From: Roseiarcus sp963742305
Lineage (GTDB): Bacteria; Pseudomonadota; Alphaproteobacteria; Rhizobiales; Beijerinckiaceae
NCBI GenBank assembly: GCA_963742305.1
Contig: CAVULN010000024.1
Coordinates: 1 to 64,000 of the forward strand
Reading direction: 5' to 3'
Length of the DNA stretch: 64,000 nucleotides
Shown in pieces: positions 16,633 to 25,733 of the stretch. The notes beneath the pieces are model-generated. The model was not told the DNA's origin. It ran no database searches and saw nothing but the letters and a program-made list of their open reading frames with translations. A program made the translations under genes and the position numbers. Each line of letters opens with the position of its first letter. The stretch's first letter is position 1.

Positions 16633-17386
16633 ACTGGCGAAAGCGCTCGGAGGTCGAGCCGGAGAAAAGCTCGCGCGGCGGGCCTTCCGCCTCGACCAGC
16701 CCCTGATGCAGGAACATCACGCGCGTCGAGACGTCGCGCGCGAACCCCATTTCGTGAGTCACGACCAGCATGGTGCGGCCTTCCTCCGCGAGCGCGCGCA
16801 TGACACGCAGCACCTCGCCCACCAGCTCCGGATCGAGCGCCGAAGTCGGCTCGTCGAACAGCATCACTTTCGGGCGCATGGCGAGCGCGCGGGCGATCGC
16901 GGCGCGCTGCTGCTGGCCGCCGGAGAGATGCGCGGGGTAGTAATTCTCGCGCTCGGACATGCCGACTTTCGCCAGAAGCGCGCGCGCCTCCTCGATGCAT
17001 TCGGCGCGCGGACGCTTCTGCACATGCACCGGGGCCTCGATCAGGTTCTCCAGCACCGTCAGATGCGACCACAGATTGAAGCTCTGGAACACCATGCCGA
17101 GTTCGGAGCGGATGCGGTCGACCTGGCGACGGTCGGCGGGCTCGGCCCGCCCGTCCCGCCGCTGGCGCATCTTGATCGTCTCGCCCGCCACCGTGACCAC
17201 GCCCCTGTCGGGGGTCTCAAGCAGGTTGATGCAGCGCAGGAACGTGCTCTTGCCCGAGCCGGACGAGCCGAGGATCGAGATCACGTCGCCGTCGTTGGCG
17301 GTCAGCGATATGCCCTTCAGCACTTCGAGCTGACCGAAGCTCTTGTGCATGTTCTCGACGGTGAGCGCTGGGATTGCGGCGGCCAT
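16610..17386 (-). CDS. Polar amino-acid ABC transporter ATPase (HisP/GlnQ-type)
   Basis: This encodes 258 residues from ATG 17386. Walker A is GSSGSGKSTFLRC, the Q-loop is MVFQSFNLWSHLTVLEN, the signature is LSGGQQQRAAIARALAM, Walker B is VMLFDEPTSALDPE, and the H-loop is VVTHEMGFARDV. QSFNLWSHLTVLENLIEAPV and MGFARDVSTRVMFLHQG are hallmarks of the HisP/OccP/GlnQ branch. It is the last gene of a leftward operon (binding protein, permease, permease, ATPase), 10 bases after the permease stop. It energises import of a basic or polar amino acid or opine. Confidence 0.94.
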   Translation of the reverse strand: MAAAIPALTVENMHKSFGQLEVLKGISLTANDGDVISILGSSGSGKSTFLRCINLLETPDRGVVTVAGETIKMRQRRDGRAEPADRRQVDRIRSELGMVFQSFNLWSHLTVLENLIEAPVHVQKRPRAECIEEARALLAKVGMSERENYYPAHLSGGQQQRAAIARALAMRPKVMLFDEPTSALDPELVGEVLRVMRALAEEGRTMLVVTHEMGFARDVSTRVMFLHQGLVEAEGPPRELFSGSTSERFRQFISKERG

Positions 17387-17396
17387 GGCGCGTCCT

Positions 17397-18089
17397 TCAG
17401 CTCGGCCTGGGCCGCAGATGCGGCGACAGGCGCCGCTCGAGCCCGAGGAAGGCGGCGCCGATGATAGCATTGACGACGAAATAGATCGCGCCCGCGATAA
17501 TGAGCGGCAGATAGGTGACGAGCGTGTCGTTGCGGATCTTGAGCGCGACGCTCAAGACGTCCCACAGCGTGATGAGCGACACCAGCGCCGTCGACTTCAC
17601 CATCGAGATCATTTCCGTCGAATAGGCCGGGAGCGCGTGACGGAGCGCAATCGGAAAAATGGCCCGGCGGAACAGGAGAAGCCCGGACATGCCGCAGGCG
17701 CGCGCCGCCTCGACCTGTCCGTGCGGCACGGCGAGGAGCGCGCCGCGAAAGATCTCCGACTGATAGGCGGCGGTGCACAGCGCGAGCGCGAGGACCGCGC
17801 AATTGAACGCGTCGCGCAGGAACACCCAAGCGAAGCTTGCGCGCACCGCCGGCAGCGAAGCAAGCCCATAATAGACGACGAACAGCTGGATTAAGAGCGG
17901 CGTGCCGCGAAACACCATGACATAGGCGCGCGCCACGAGTTCGAGCGGCTTGGAGCCGCTCACCCTCATCCAGGTCACGCCCGCTGCGATCAGCGCGCCG
18001 AGAACGACGGAGAGGAACCACACCAGAAGCGTGAGCGGCAGCGCGGCGAGAAGACGAACGAAGGTGCTGGTGATGAAATCGAGGTCCAT
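17397..18089 (-). CDS. Polar amino-acid ABC permease (HisM-type)
   Basis: This 230-residue inner-membrane permease has about five helices: the first around residues 10-40, then YVMVFRGTPLLIQLFVVYYG, FNCAVLALALCTAAY and a C-terminal YLPLIIAGAIYFVVNAI. The EAA loop reads QVEAARACGMSGLLLFRRAI, the ATPase contact. The sequence follows HisM/OccM in length and motifs. It sits 6 bases after the other permease, so the two probably form the usual heterodimer, provided the partner is functional (see its frameshift). Confidence 0.93.
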   Translation of the reverse strand: MDLDFITSTFVRLLAALPLTLLVWFLSVVLGALIAAGVTWMRVSGSKPLELVARAYVMVFRGTPLLIQLFVVYYGLASLPAVRASFAWVFLRDAFNCAVLALALCTAAYQSEIFRGALLAVPHGQVEAARACGMSGLLLFRRAIFPIALRHALPAYSTEMISMVKSTALVSLITLWDVLSVALKIRNDTLVTYLPLIIAGAIYFVVNAIIGAAFLGLERRLSPHLRPRPS

Positions 18090-18095
18090 CGCGCC

Positions 18096-18813
18096 TCAAC
18101 CCGTCGCGCGGCGCATGCCGCGGGTCGCGCGCGCCTCGGCGATATCGAAGAGGCGGGTGGTCGCGACCGTCATCGCGAGGTAGAGGACCGCGCCGCCGAG
18201 ATAGAAGGCGAATGGCCGATGCGTCGAGCCCGCGCCGACCTGGCTCATGCGCATGAGCTCGGCGAGGCCGGTGACTGAGATCAGCGACGAATCCTTGAGC
18301 GCCACCTGCCAGAGATTGCCGAGCGCCGGCAGCGCGAAGCGCAGGACCTGCGGCAGAATGATGCGCCGCGCCATCAGCGGCCGGTTCATGCCGACGCTGA
18401 CCGCGGCCTCGAGCTCGCCGCGCGAAATGGCGAGATAGGCGGCGCGGTACACTTCCGCCTGATAGGCGCCGGAGATGACGCCGACGGCGAGCGCGCCCGC
18501 CGCGAAGGCCGGCACCCCGAGGAAGCCCTCGTGACCGAGAGCGTGGGCGGTTTCGGTCAGAAGCGTCGAGGTGCCGAAATAGACGAAATAGACGATGAGC
18601 AGTTCCGGCAGTCCGCGGAACAAAGCCGCATAGGCCTGTCCCGACGCCTCCGGCGACCACCCTCCCGGAGAGCCGCGCCCAGGCGACGAGGCCGCCGATC
18701 GCCCCGCCGATGAGAAGGCCGCAGGCGGAGACGAGCAGCGTCATCAGCGCGCCTTCAAGGAGCGCCAGGCCCCAGCCGCCCGGACCGAAGCCAAAGATCG
18801 CCAGACTGCCCAC
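18096..18813 (-). pseudogene. Polar amino-acid ABC permease (HisQ-type) with one-base frameshift
   Basis: The N-terminal 50 residues (MGSLAIFGFGPGGWGLALLE, then a membrane helix and GGLVAWARLSG) lie in one frame. The rest (ASGQAYAALFRGLPELLIVY, the EAA loop ELEAAVSVGMNRPLMARRII, later helices) is in another. Removing one G from the GGGAGGG run at about 18655-18661 joins them as LSGRWSPEASGQAYAALF, a perfect permease. All other parts are intact, so this is either a very recent mutation or a consensus error at a G-rich run. If real, the whole importer is disabled, because the HisM/HisQ pair is obligate in this family. Confidence 0.8.
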
Positions 18814-18869
18814 TTTTCACGCCCCCCGGAAGCGCGCGCCTTTAAGGAAAGGAGCGCGCGCGCAGCGCC

Positions 18870-19727
18870 TTATCGGGGCGTCAGGTCGGCCTTGAACCAC
18901 TGCTCGGAGAGCTTCTTCACCGTGCCGTCGGCGATCGCCGCCGCGAGCGCCGTGTCGAACTTCGCGGTCAGGTCCGCATCGCTCTTGCGGATCCCCATGC
19001 CCTCGCCGGGGCCGAATACGCCGCCGATGAACTCCGGCCCGACAACGGCGAGCGCCGAGCCATCGGGCTTGGAGGCCGTCGCCATGTTGGTCGGAAGATC
19101 CTCGAGCACCGCGTCGAGGCGGCCCGACTTGAGGTCGAGATCGCGGTCGTCGGTGGTCTTGTATTCCTTGACCGTCGCGATGTCCTTGAGATACTGGCCG
19201 GCGAAATTGGCGTGGGTGGTGGAGACCTGCACGCCGAGCGTCTTGCCCTTCAGCGCCGCCTGCACGCCCTTGATCGCGGCGTCGCCGTCTTTCGGGTCCT
19301 TGTCGAGATTGATGAGCTTGCCCGCGTCAGGCGCCTTGGCGAGCGGGCTGTCCTTCGGCGCGAGGAACGAGCCTGGCGAAGCCGCGTAGGGCTTGGTGAA
19401 GTCGATCTCCTTCTTGCGCTCGTCGGTGATCGCCATGCCGTCCATGATCACGTCGAACTTGCCCGCCTTCAGGCCCGGGATCATGCCGTCCCAGTCCTGG
19501 GCGATGATCTTGCACTCGAAGCCGGCGCGCTTGCACAGATCCTTCACCAGATCGGGCTCGAAGCCGACGATCTTGCCGCTGGAATCGGTCAGGTTCCAGG
19601 GATCGTAGGCGCCCTCCATGCCGATGACGACGGTCTTCCAGTCCTTGGCGAGCGCGCCATGCGCAAACCCAAGCCCCGCTGCGAGCGCAGCGCCCAGACC
19701 CAAGGCTTTCATGAATTTCGACGCCAT
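18870..19727 (-). CDS. Periplasmic basic/polar amino-acid binding protein
   Basis: ATG 19727 is preceded by GGGAG at good spacing; it is preferred over the ATG at 19751. A signal peptide (KALGLGAALAAGLGFAHGALA) precedes a solute-binding family 3 domain: VVIGMEGAYDPWNLTDSSGK, VGFEPDLVKDLCKRAGFEC, DWDGMIPGLKAGKFDVIMDG, MAITDERKKEIDFTKPY. These match the HisJ/ArgT/OccT group that binds lysine, arginine, ornithine, histidine or opines. It heads the leftward operon and delivers ligand to the two permeases. The exact ligand cannot be told from the sequence. Confidence 0.93.
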   Translation of the reverse strand: MASKFMKALGLGAALAAGLGFAHGALAKDWKTVVIGMEGAYDPWNLTDSSGKIVGFEPDLVKDLCKRAGFECKIIAQDWDGMIPGLKAGKFDVIMDGMAITDERKKEIDFTKPYAASPGSFLAPKDSPLAKAPDAGKLINLDKDPKDGDAAIKGVQAALKGKTLGVQVSTTHANFAGQYLKDIATVKEYKTTDDRDLDLKSGRLDAVLEDLPTNMATASKPDGSALAVVGPEFIGGVFGPGEGMGIRKSDADLTAKFDTALAAAIADGTVKKLSEQWFKADLTPR

Positions 19728-19888
19728 CAGCCCAACTCCCATAGGTTTCACACCGCCGGCCCCACCGCGCGGAGGACGGCCCCTGAGGGCCAGTCTGACA
19801 TGCGTTTTGCGAAATGGAAACGCGGCGGACGCCTAAAAGCGCGGCGCGTTCGCCGGGCGGAGGAAGGCGAAGCCTGAACCCCTCCGCG

Positions 19889-21172
19889 CTAGCCGGAAAA
19901 GCCGGTCAGGAGGCGGCTGCACTCGGCGGCGAAGGCCTGGTTCGGCGCGCGTCCTTCCGCGTCGCGCGAGAACTCGGGCTTGAGCCGGTTGAGGAAAAAC
20001 ATCTCGTGCGCCCGGTCATGCTTGGCGACGATCGGTCCGCGCGCCTCGAGCTCGAACAGCGTCTTGACCTGCCCGGCGACGGTCTCCGAGACATTGATCC
20101 GCCCCGGCGCGCCTTTGGCCTCCATCAGCGCGGCGGTGTTCACCGCCTCGCCCCAGATGTCGAAGGTGAACTTGTTCTTGCCGACCACCCCGGACATGAC
20201 GGGTCCCGAATGGAGCCCGACGCGCATCTCGAGCGCGGGCAACCGCATCTTCTCGCGCAGAATCTTCATCCGCGCGACGACGGACTGCATCTCAAGGGCC
20301 GCGAGGCAGGCGTCGATCGCATGCCGGCGGCTGGCCGTGGGCACGCCGGCGACCGCCATATAGGCGTCGCCAACCGTCTTGAGCTTTTCGAGCCCGTGCC
20401 GGGAGACGATTTCGTCGAGGGCGGTGAAATACTGGTCGAGCAGCCCGATCAGCGCAACCGGCTCGGTGCGCTCGGCCAGCAGGGTGAACCCCTTGAAATC
20501 GGTAAACAGGATCGTCGCGGCGGAACTATATTTCGGCTGAACCTTGCCATTCTTCTTGAGCTCATCCGCAACCGCGGGCGGCAGGATGTTGGCGAGCAGC
20601 TCCTCGGTGCGCGCCTTCTCGGCCGCCGCTTCGGCGTGGGCCTCATCCCGTTCCTTGATCATCTCCTGGTATTCGATGAGCCGGCGACGCAGCTCAAGCT
20701 GCGAGACCACCTGATGCGACAGCCTGCGCATCGCCTCCGCCTGCTCGAATTCGAGTTGCCGCGGCTGAAAATCCATCACGCAGAGGGTGCCCAGCGCATG
20801 GCCTTCTTGGGTGATGAGCGGCATGCTGCAATAGAACGTCACGTGCGGATCGCCGGTCACGAACGGATTGGCGCTGAAACGCAGATCGTCGCGCAGGTCG
20901 GGCACCGTGACCAGTTCGGCGCCGCAGATGGTCGTCGAGCAAAAGGCGATCTCACGCGGACAACCGACGAAGTCAGGCGGCAGGCCATATTTGGATTTGA
21001 ACCAGAGACGGTCGTCCTCGATGAAGCTGATATAGCCGACCGGGCACTTGCAGATCTGGGCGGCAAGCTCGCCGATCTCGTCGTAGGCCGGCTCTGGCGG
21101 CGTATCGAAGATTTCGAACGACCGCAGGGCTGCGATCCGTTCGGCCTCGTTTGCGGGCAATGGGAATGACAT
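19889..21172 (-). CDS. GAF-domain adenylate/guanylate cyclase
   Basis: This encodes 427 residues and is complete. Residues about 20-160 are a GAF sensor (CPVGYISFIEDDRLWFKSKY, REIAFCSTTI, HALGTLCVMDF). A coiled-coil linker follows, with EYQEMIKERDEAHAEAAAEK at its core. A class III cyclase domain runs from about 215: SSAATILFTDFKGFTLLAE (first metal Asp), LEKLKTVGDAYMAVAG, LEMRVGLHSGPVMSGVVG and FDIWGEAVNTAALMEA. The VGLHSGPV, KLKTVGDAY and WGEAVNTA blocks supply catalytic and base-selecting residues. It probably makes cAMP in response to a small ligand or redox signal. It is the only intact cyclase among four cyclase-related loci in the window. Confidence 0.92.
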   Translation of the reverse strand: MSFPLPANEAERIAALRSFEIFDTPPEPAYDEIGELAAQICKCPVGYISFIEDDRLWFKSKYGLPPDFVGCPREIAFCSTTICGAELVTVPDLRDDLRFSANPFVTGDPHVTFYCSMPLITQEGHALGTLCVMDFQPRQLEFEQAEAMRRLSHQVVSQLELRRRLIEYQEMIKERDEAHAEAAAEKARTEELLANILPPAVADELKKNGKVQPKYSSAATILFTDFKGFTLLAERTEPVALIGLLDQYFTALDEIVSRHGLEKLKTVGDAYMAVAGVPTASRRHAIDACLAALEMQSVVARMKILREKMRLPALEMRVGLHSGPVMSGVVGKNKFTFDIWGEAVNTAALMEAKGAPGRINVSETVAGQVKTLFELEARGPIVAKHDRAHEMFFLNRLKPEFSRDAEGRAPNQAFAAECSRLLTGFSG

Positions 21173-21376
21173 GCGGCGCCCCTGCCCAATGGTTTTGCGC
21201 TTCGGATCAGCGTTCCCGCCCCGAGCCGCGCTGAAACTACAATGGCGGCGCCGGAAAAGATAGCGCGCGGGCGGCGGGCGCCGCCGTCGATCTCAGCGGG
21301 AAGGCGCCGCCTTTCGCCGAAAGCCCGAAATCCGGTCAGCGAGGCGGCCGAAAACCGCCCGCGGTCAGGCGCGGGA

Positions 21377-23023
21377 TCAGACGGCGTGGTTCGGCGCCAA
21401 TTGGGCGACGGGTTCCTCGTCGCGCGCGCGACGGTAGAAGTACGGCCCGAAAAAGCCGCCGACAAATCCCAACCCCGACGAAATGAGGTACGGCATGGGG
21501 GACCACGCCTGGGCCGTCGCCGAGGGAAGGGAGAGCAGGTGGATACAAATATGGATGCTTGCAATCATCGCGACCGCGCAAAGCAAGCCTTCGCTCACTC
21601 GGCGCGCCAAACCGTGGCCTAAATGGAAGTCGACGTCGCAGAGGATCGAAAGGACAAAGCTGGTGGCGAAGGCCATCGGCGCCATAGGCCTCAGCGGATA
21701 GTCGCCGAAGTCGAGAGCAGCGCCGGGGTCGCCGAGGGCGATCACATAAGCTGCGCGTTCAATGACAAGAGAAATGGCTGCCGCGACGATGGCCCAGCCG
21801 AGCCATGCGAGATATGGAGGATTGCCGGCAAGGTCGGGGCAGGACCTGCGCCAGCGCAACTTCGGGAGGACCGCAGTCAGAATGCCGACGGTGCGCGTCG
21901 TTCCAATGAGGATTGCGCTTACCGCGGGCGGAAGGACATGAGCGTAGCGGGGAGACGCCACCGAAACCACTCCCAGCATTCCGAAGATCATGATCGCGCC
22001 AATGAACACAAACGGACCCACCTGCATTTGGGGGCCGACGCGCGTCGATGAGACAAAACCCATCGGCTGTAACCGGTTGATGATGCGCTGGTCGGATCCC
22101 TCGACCATCAGAAGCAATTGCGCCAGGAACTCGGTCAGGTCGCGATGCATGTTGCGGCAAATGTCACGGTAGCATTTCTTCGCCTTTGCGAGCGCCGCCT
22201 CGCCCGCTGTTCCCTCGATCGGCGTTAGTTGATCAAACAGCACGAAGAACGCATGGGACTCGGCAAGGAAAACGCGGAAATCCTCTTTGACCCCCTGCCA
22301 GGCGTCCTGGCGCGAGCGGAAGGCGAATTGATAACCCGGGGCCTCCTCAAGCTTCTGCAGCTCTCGATAGAGGCGCAACGCGCGCGCGAGACTGCCGCGC
22401 GAGGTCTCCGGTGGATCGGCGTTGACGATATTCGCAAGCTCGTCGGGAATCTCCGGTTCGGCCTTGATCCACTCCTGCAATTCGATGACGTCGCCCGGCC
22501 CCAGCCGAAGCGCCTTCGGCTCAAGCTTTCCCGCCAGGTCCCGTACGCCTTCGGGAATGCTCCCCCAAGCTTGAAAGCGCTTCAGCAACCAATCGTCCGC
22601 CGTGCTTAAAAGTGGCGTGTGAGGCAACAGGACCGTCAGGATGACAGCGGCGAGGACCGACGGAGCGCAATAGTTCTTGAGGATCTCCTGGATGTCCCCG
22701 AGCCCCATAGCCGCCAGGACACCGGGCGTCAGCACGCCGGGCCGCAGCGCGACCTGGGAGAGCACCAGGAAGATGGTGAGCGACGCGGCGACGTAGCCCG
22801 CGCCAGTAAACAGGAACGCCGACCTTGTAGTGGACACTCGATTGCTCTTGGGGGTGTTGTAACGATCCCAGGCATGAATGGCGACAACGCCAGCGCAAAT
22901 GAACATCACGACCAAGTCCCATGACTGCTCAGCCGTCGGGGACAAAGTTCCGCTCGGACGCCCGCAGACCGTGGTCCAGAAGGAATTCATTGCCCGCTGC
23001 GGCAAATCTCCAAGTGACCCCAT
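21377..23023 (-). CDS. Polytopic membrane protein of unknown function
   Basis: ATG 23023 follows GGAGGAGAGG and gives 548 residues. Two or three N-terminal helices (LVVMFICAGVVAIHAW; AGYVAASLTIFLVLSQVAL; a segment near VLAAVILTVLLP) precede a soluble region of about 210 residues. This holds RALRLYRELQKLEEAPGYQF and KKCYRDICRNMHRDLTEFLA and is largely helical. The C-terminal third has five more helices (FVFIGAIMIFGMLGVVSV; WLGWAIVAAAISLVIERAAY; FATSFVLSILCDV; VAMIASIHICIHLLSL; SSGLGFVGGFFGPYFYRR). No family was recognised. The helix-soluble-helix plan suggests a sensor or channel-like protein. Nothing nearby hints at its partner. Confidence 0.7.
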   Translation of the reverse strand: MGSLGDLPQRAMNSFWTTVCGRPSGTLSPTAEQSWDLVVMFICAGVVAIHAWDRYNTPKSNRVSTTRSAFLFTGAGYVAASLTIFLVLSQVALRPGVLTPGVLAAMGLGDIQEILKNYCAPSVLAAVILTVLLPHTPLLSTADDWLLKRFQAWGSIPEGVRDLAGKLEPKALRLGPGDVIELQEWIKAEPEIPDELANIVNADPPETSRGSLARALRLYRELQKLEEAPGYQFAFRSRQDAWQGVKEDFRVFLAESHAFFVLFDQLTPIEGTAGEAALAKAKKCYRDICRNMHRDLTEFLAQLLLMVEGSDQRIINRLQPMGFVSSTRVGPQMQVGPFVFIGAIMIFGMLGVVSVASPRYAHVLPPAVSAILIGTTRTVGILTAVLPKLRWRRSCPDLAGNPPYLAWLGWAIVAAAISLVIERAAYVIALGDPGAALDFGDYPLRPMAPMAFATSFVLSILCDVDFHLGHGLARRVSEGLLCAVAMIASIHICIHLLSLPSATAQAWSPMPYLISSGLGFVGGFFGPYFYRRARDEEPVAQLAPNHAV

Positions 23024-23226
23024 GACGCCCTCTCCTCCGCCCCGGCGCGCGGCCTGCAGACGAGCTAGACGGGAATCACCAAGCGCTGCTGTGACGTAGC
23101 TCACACTCGAGGACAGCAACGGGCGCGGCCCGCCGCGGCGGATCCGGGGCGCGGATTCGCCAAGCGATGGAGGCGTGCGCTCTTGTTCAGGCTACGCCCC
23201 TGGACGGCTCGGAAATCTCGCGGCGC

Positions 23227-24579
23227 TTACGCCGCCGCTTTGATCGACGCCCCGACCTTCTCCACGATCTCGCCGATCTGATCCTCGGTCACGATCAACG
23301 GCGGGGTGAGTTCGATCGTGTCGCCGGCAGGCCGGATCATGACGCCCGCGTTGAAGAAGGCGTGATCGAGGGCGCGGATGACGCGCTCTCCCGGGCTGCC
23401 CTGAACCGGCGCAAGGTCGATCGCGCCGGTGAGCCCCACGCAGCGGATGTCGAGCACGTTGGGCAGGCCTTTGAGGCTCATGATCGCGTCATACCACTTG
23501 GGCTCGATCGCCTTCGAGCGCTCGAACAGCCGTTCGTCGCGATAGACGTCGAGCGTCGCCAGCGCCGCGGCGCAGGCGAGCGGATGGCCGGAGTAGGTGT
23601 AGCCGTGGAAGAGCTCGATCGCCTGCTCGGGCCCTTTCATGAAGGCGTCGTAGATTCCCTTGCGCACCATCACGCCGCCCATCGGAACGGTTCCGGACGT
23701 CACCCCCTTGGCGAAGGTGATCATGTCGGGCTGCACGCCATAGCGCTCGGCGGCGAACGGCGCGCCGAGACGGCCGAACCCGGTGATGACCTCGTCGAAG
23801 ATGAGCAAGATCCCATGCTTGTCGCAGATCTCGCGCAGGCGCTTGAGATAGCCCTTGGGCGCGGGCAGCACGCCGGTCGAGCCGGCCATCGGCTCGACGA
23901 TCACCGCGGCGATGGTCGAGGCGTCGTGCAGCGCCACGATCCCCTCGAGCGCGTCGGCGAGATGGGCGCCCCATTCCGGCTCGCCCTTGGTGAAGGCCTG
24001 ATGCTCCCGGTTGTAGGTCGCGGGTAGGTGGTCGACGCCGGCCAATAGCGAGCCGAAGAATTTGCGGTTGTTGACCATGCCGCCGACCGAAATGCCGCCG
24101 AAGCCGACGCCGTGATAGGCGCGCTCGCGCCCGACCAGCCGGGTGCGCGACCCGTTGCCCCGCACATTGTGATAGGCGATCGCGATCTTGAGCGCCGTAT
24201 CGCAGGCCTCGGAGCCCGAATTGCAGTAGAAGGCGTGATCGAGATCGCCCGGCGCAAGCTCGGCCAGTCGCGACGCCAGCTGGAACGCGGCCGGATGGGC
24301 GAACGAGAAGGTCGGCGAGAAGTCGAGCTCCGCCGCCTGACGCTGAATCGCCGCCACGATCGGGGCGCGGTTGTGCCCCGCGTTGCAGCACCACAGGCCC
24401 GCCGTCCCGTCCAGGATCGTGCGCCCCTCGGGCGTGAAATAATTCATGTCCTTGGCGCGCGAGATGAGGCGCGGCCTCTTCTTGAAGGCGCGGTTGGGGG
24501 TGAACGGCAGCCAGAAGGCCTCGAGATCGTTGGGAATGTCCGCCCGCGGGGCAGGCTTGACGGCGGCGGGCTTGTTCAT
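23227..24579 (-). CDS. Class III omega-amino acid--pyruvate aminotransferase
   Basis: ATG 24579 has AAGGAG upstream and gives 450 residues; a longer frame to 24855 is non-homologous. It is a PLP fold-type I, class III transaminase. AGLWCCNAGHNRAPIVAAIQ and FYCNSGSEACDTALKIA are the cofactor-binding N-part. LLIFDEVITGFGRLGAPFA carries the Asp that contacts the pyridine N, and MITFAKGVTSGTVPMGGVMV has the Schiff-base Lys near residue 290. LEAFWLPFTPNRAFKKRPRL at the N-terminus is typical of beta-alanine/omega-amino acid:pyruvate aminotransferases, and the substrate range may include putrescine-like amines. It is monocistronic. Confidence 0.9.
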   Translation of the reverse strand: MNKPAAVKPAPRADIPNDLEAFWLPFTPNRAFKKRPRLISRAKDMNYFTPEGRTILDGTAGLWCCNAGHNRAPIVAAIQRQAAELDFSPTFSFAHPAAFQLASRLAELAPGDLDHAFYCNSGSEACDTALKIAIAYHNVRGNGSRTRLVGRERAYHGVGFGGISVGGMVNNRKFFGSLLAGVDHLPATYNREHQAFTKGEPEWGAHLADALEGIVALHDASTIAAVIVEPMAGSTGVLPAPKGYLKRLREICDKHGILLIFDEVITGFGRLGAPFAAERYGVQPDMITFAKGVTSGTVPMGGVMVRKGIYDAFMKGPEQAIELFHGYTYSGHPLACAAALATLDVYRDERLFERSKAIEPKWYDAIMSLKGLPNVLDIRCVGLTGAIDLAPVQGSPGERVIRALDHAFFNAGVMIRPAGDTIELTPPLIVTEDQIGEIVEKVGASIKAAA

Positions 24580-24959
24580 CGGGCGGCTCCTTCGGGGCGA
24601 TCTTATGAGCCCGGAACAATGGCGACGGGACCTCCGTTTGTCCAGTTTTCGATTGCCGGGCGTTCCCCTGACCCAAGCGCCGCTCCAGGTCCCCCGCCTA
24701 GAAAGAACCGTGGGGGCAATTCGAGGCCGCCGGACGGCGCCAATTCGGGCGTCCGGCCGCCGCTCGTGACAATTCCTGACAAATTGGCTATTGCCAGATG
24801 CAACGAATGATTGTATTAACCATGAAATACAACCTGAGAGAGCCGCGATGACCATGATGGAGCCACTGATGGTCAGCCTCGCGGCAGCCGCTCGGCGCAG
24901 CGGAAGGGACGTTTTTCAAGCAAGGTGAACCGGCGCGGAAGTAACGGAGGGCGCGAACA
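24580..24959. other. Divergent intergenic, probable promoters
   Basis: This 380-base gap lies between the leftward aminotransferase and rightward gcrA. The segment 24770-24835 is AT-richer (TGATTGTATTAACCATG) than its surroundings and is the likely gcrA promoter region. Short ORFs here have no motif. No repeat or RNA gene was seen. Confidence 0.35.
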
Positions 24960-25479
24960 ATGTGGACCGAGGCGGCAATCGAGAACTCTGAGGCGCTTGG
25001 CGCTCGAAGGAAAGAGCGCGAGCGTCATCGCCGCGGCGATCGGCGCGCCGTCGCGCAACGCGGTGATCGGCAAGGCGAACCGGATCGGCGTCAAGCTCAG
25101 CGGCAATCTGAACTGCTCCGCGCCCCGGGCGCCGCGGTCCGTCACGGAGCGGCCGCGCCGCCCGGCGATCGCCCGCACGGGCTCGCCTTTGTGGAAACGG
25201 ACGGCCGTTCCCGCCCTCCCGCGCGAACGCAAGCCCGCGTGGCTCTTCGCCGAGGCCGAGGTCGGAGACATGCTGAAAGTGGGATTTGAGGAAATCGGCG
25301 AAGGCGCCTGCCGCTGGCCGGTCGGCGATCCGACGAGCGAGGATTTTGTCTATTGCGGCGTTCAGACAGCCAAGGGCCGCCCCTATTGCGCCGGCCATTG
25401 CCGGATGGCCTACAAGCCGCCGAGCGCGCGGGTCTGGGACGGCGAACGCTACATAGCCCTCGAATCGATGGCCGCCTGA
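24960..25479 (+). pseudogene. gcrA: GcrA family cell-cycle regulator with N-terminal frameshift
   Basis: GcrA is an alphaproteobacterial sigma70-associated regulator recognising methylated GAnTC sites. ATG 24960 gives MWTEAAIEN. A one-base shift near 24988 (remove T in AACTCTG) then joins LRRLALEGKSASVIAAAIGA and PSRNAVIGKANRIGV, the GcrA helix-turn-helix. The C-terminus has GEGACRWPVGDPTSEDFVYC, then CAGHCRMAY, the conserved GcrA zinc-like block. The uncorrected downstream frame from 24925 gives 184 residues but lacks the invariant N-terminal MxWT. Loss of this start would be unexpected for a core regulator, so a consensus error or a second gcrA copy elsewhere is likely. Confidence 0.75.
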
Positions 25480-25568
25480 CCGGGCCGCGCCGGTTTGATC
25501 TCGATGGAACGGATGGGGGTGCGCGCCCGCGCGAGCGGCGAAGCGCTTCGCGCGGGCGCGATCTTTTC

Positions 25569-25716
25569 TCTCTCCGCGGCCCATTGTAGGCGCGGTCGCT
25601 GACCGCGTCCGTCGCGCTCGAAAGAACGCCGGTGTCTCGACGGGCTGTGGAGCGCGGCGGACGCGACCCCTTGTAGCCGGGCTCGCCGAGCGCGGCCGAC
25701 GGACCGCGGCTACAGG
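25569..25716. repeat. GC-rich imperfect repeats and dyad
   Basis: Two similar units, TTGTAGGCGCGGTCGCTGA (about 25586) and TTGTAGCCGGGCTCGCCGA (about 25672), lie 86 bases apart. The second pairs with CGGCTACAG at about 25708-25716 to form a stem. This resembles a dispersed extragenic palindromic repeat located between gcrA and a small ORF. No coding capacity was recognised. Confidence 0.4.
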
Positions 25717-25733
25717 CATCTTGGAGTCCAGTC

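Noticed and set aside
17317..18813. A 498-residue minus frame covering both permeases
   Set aside because: After residue 50 it is an Arg-rich shadow of the two permease genes; only its first 50 residues are real, joined to the other frame by the 18655 indel.
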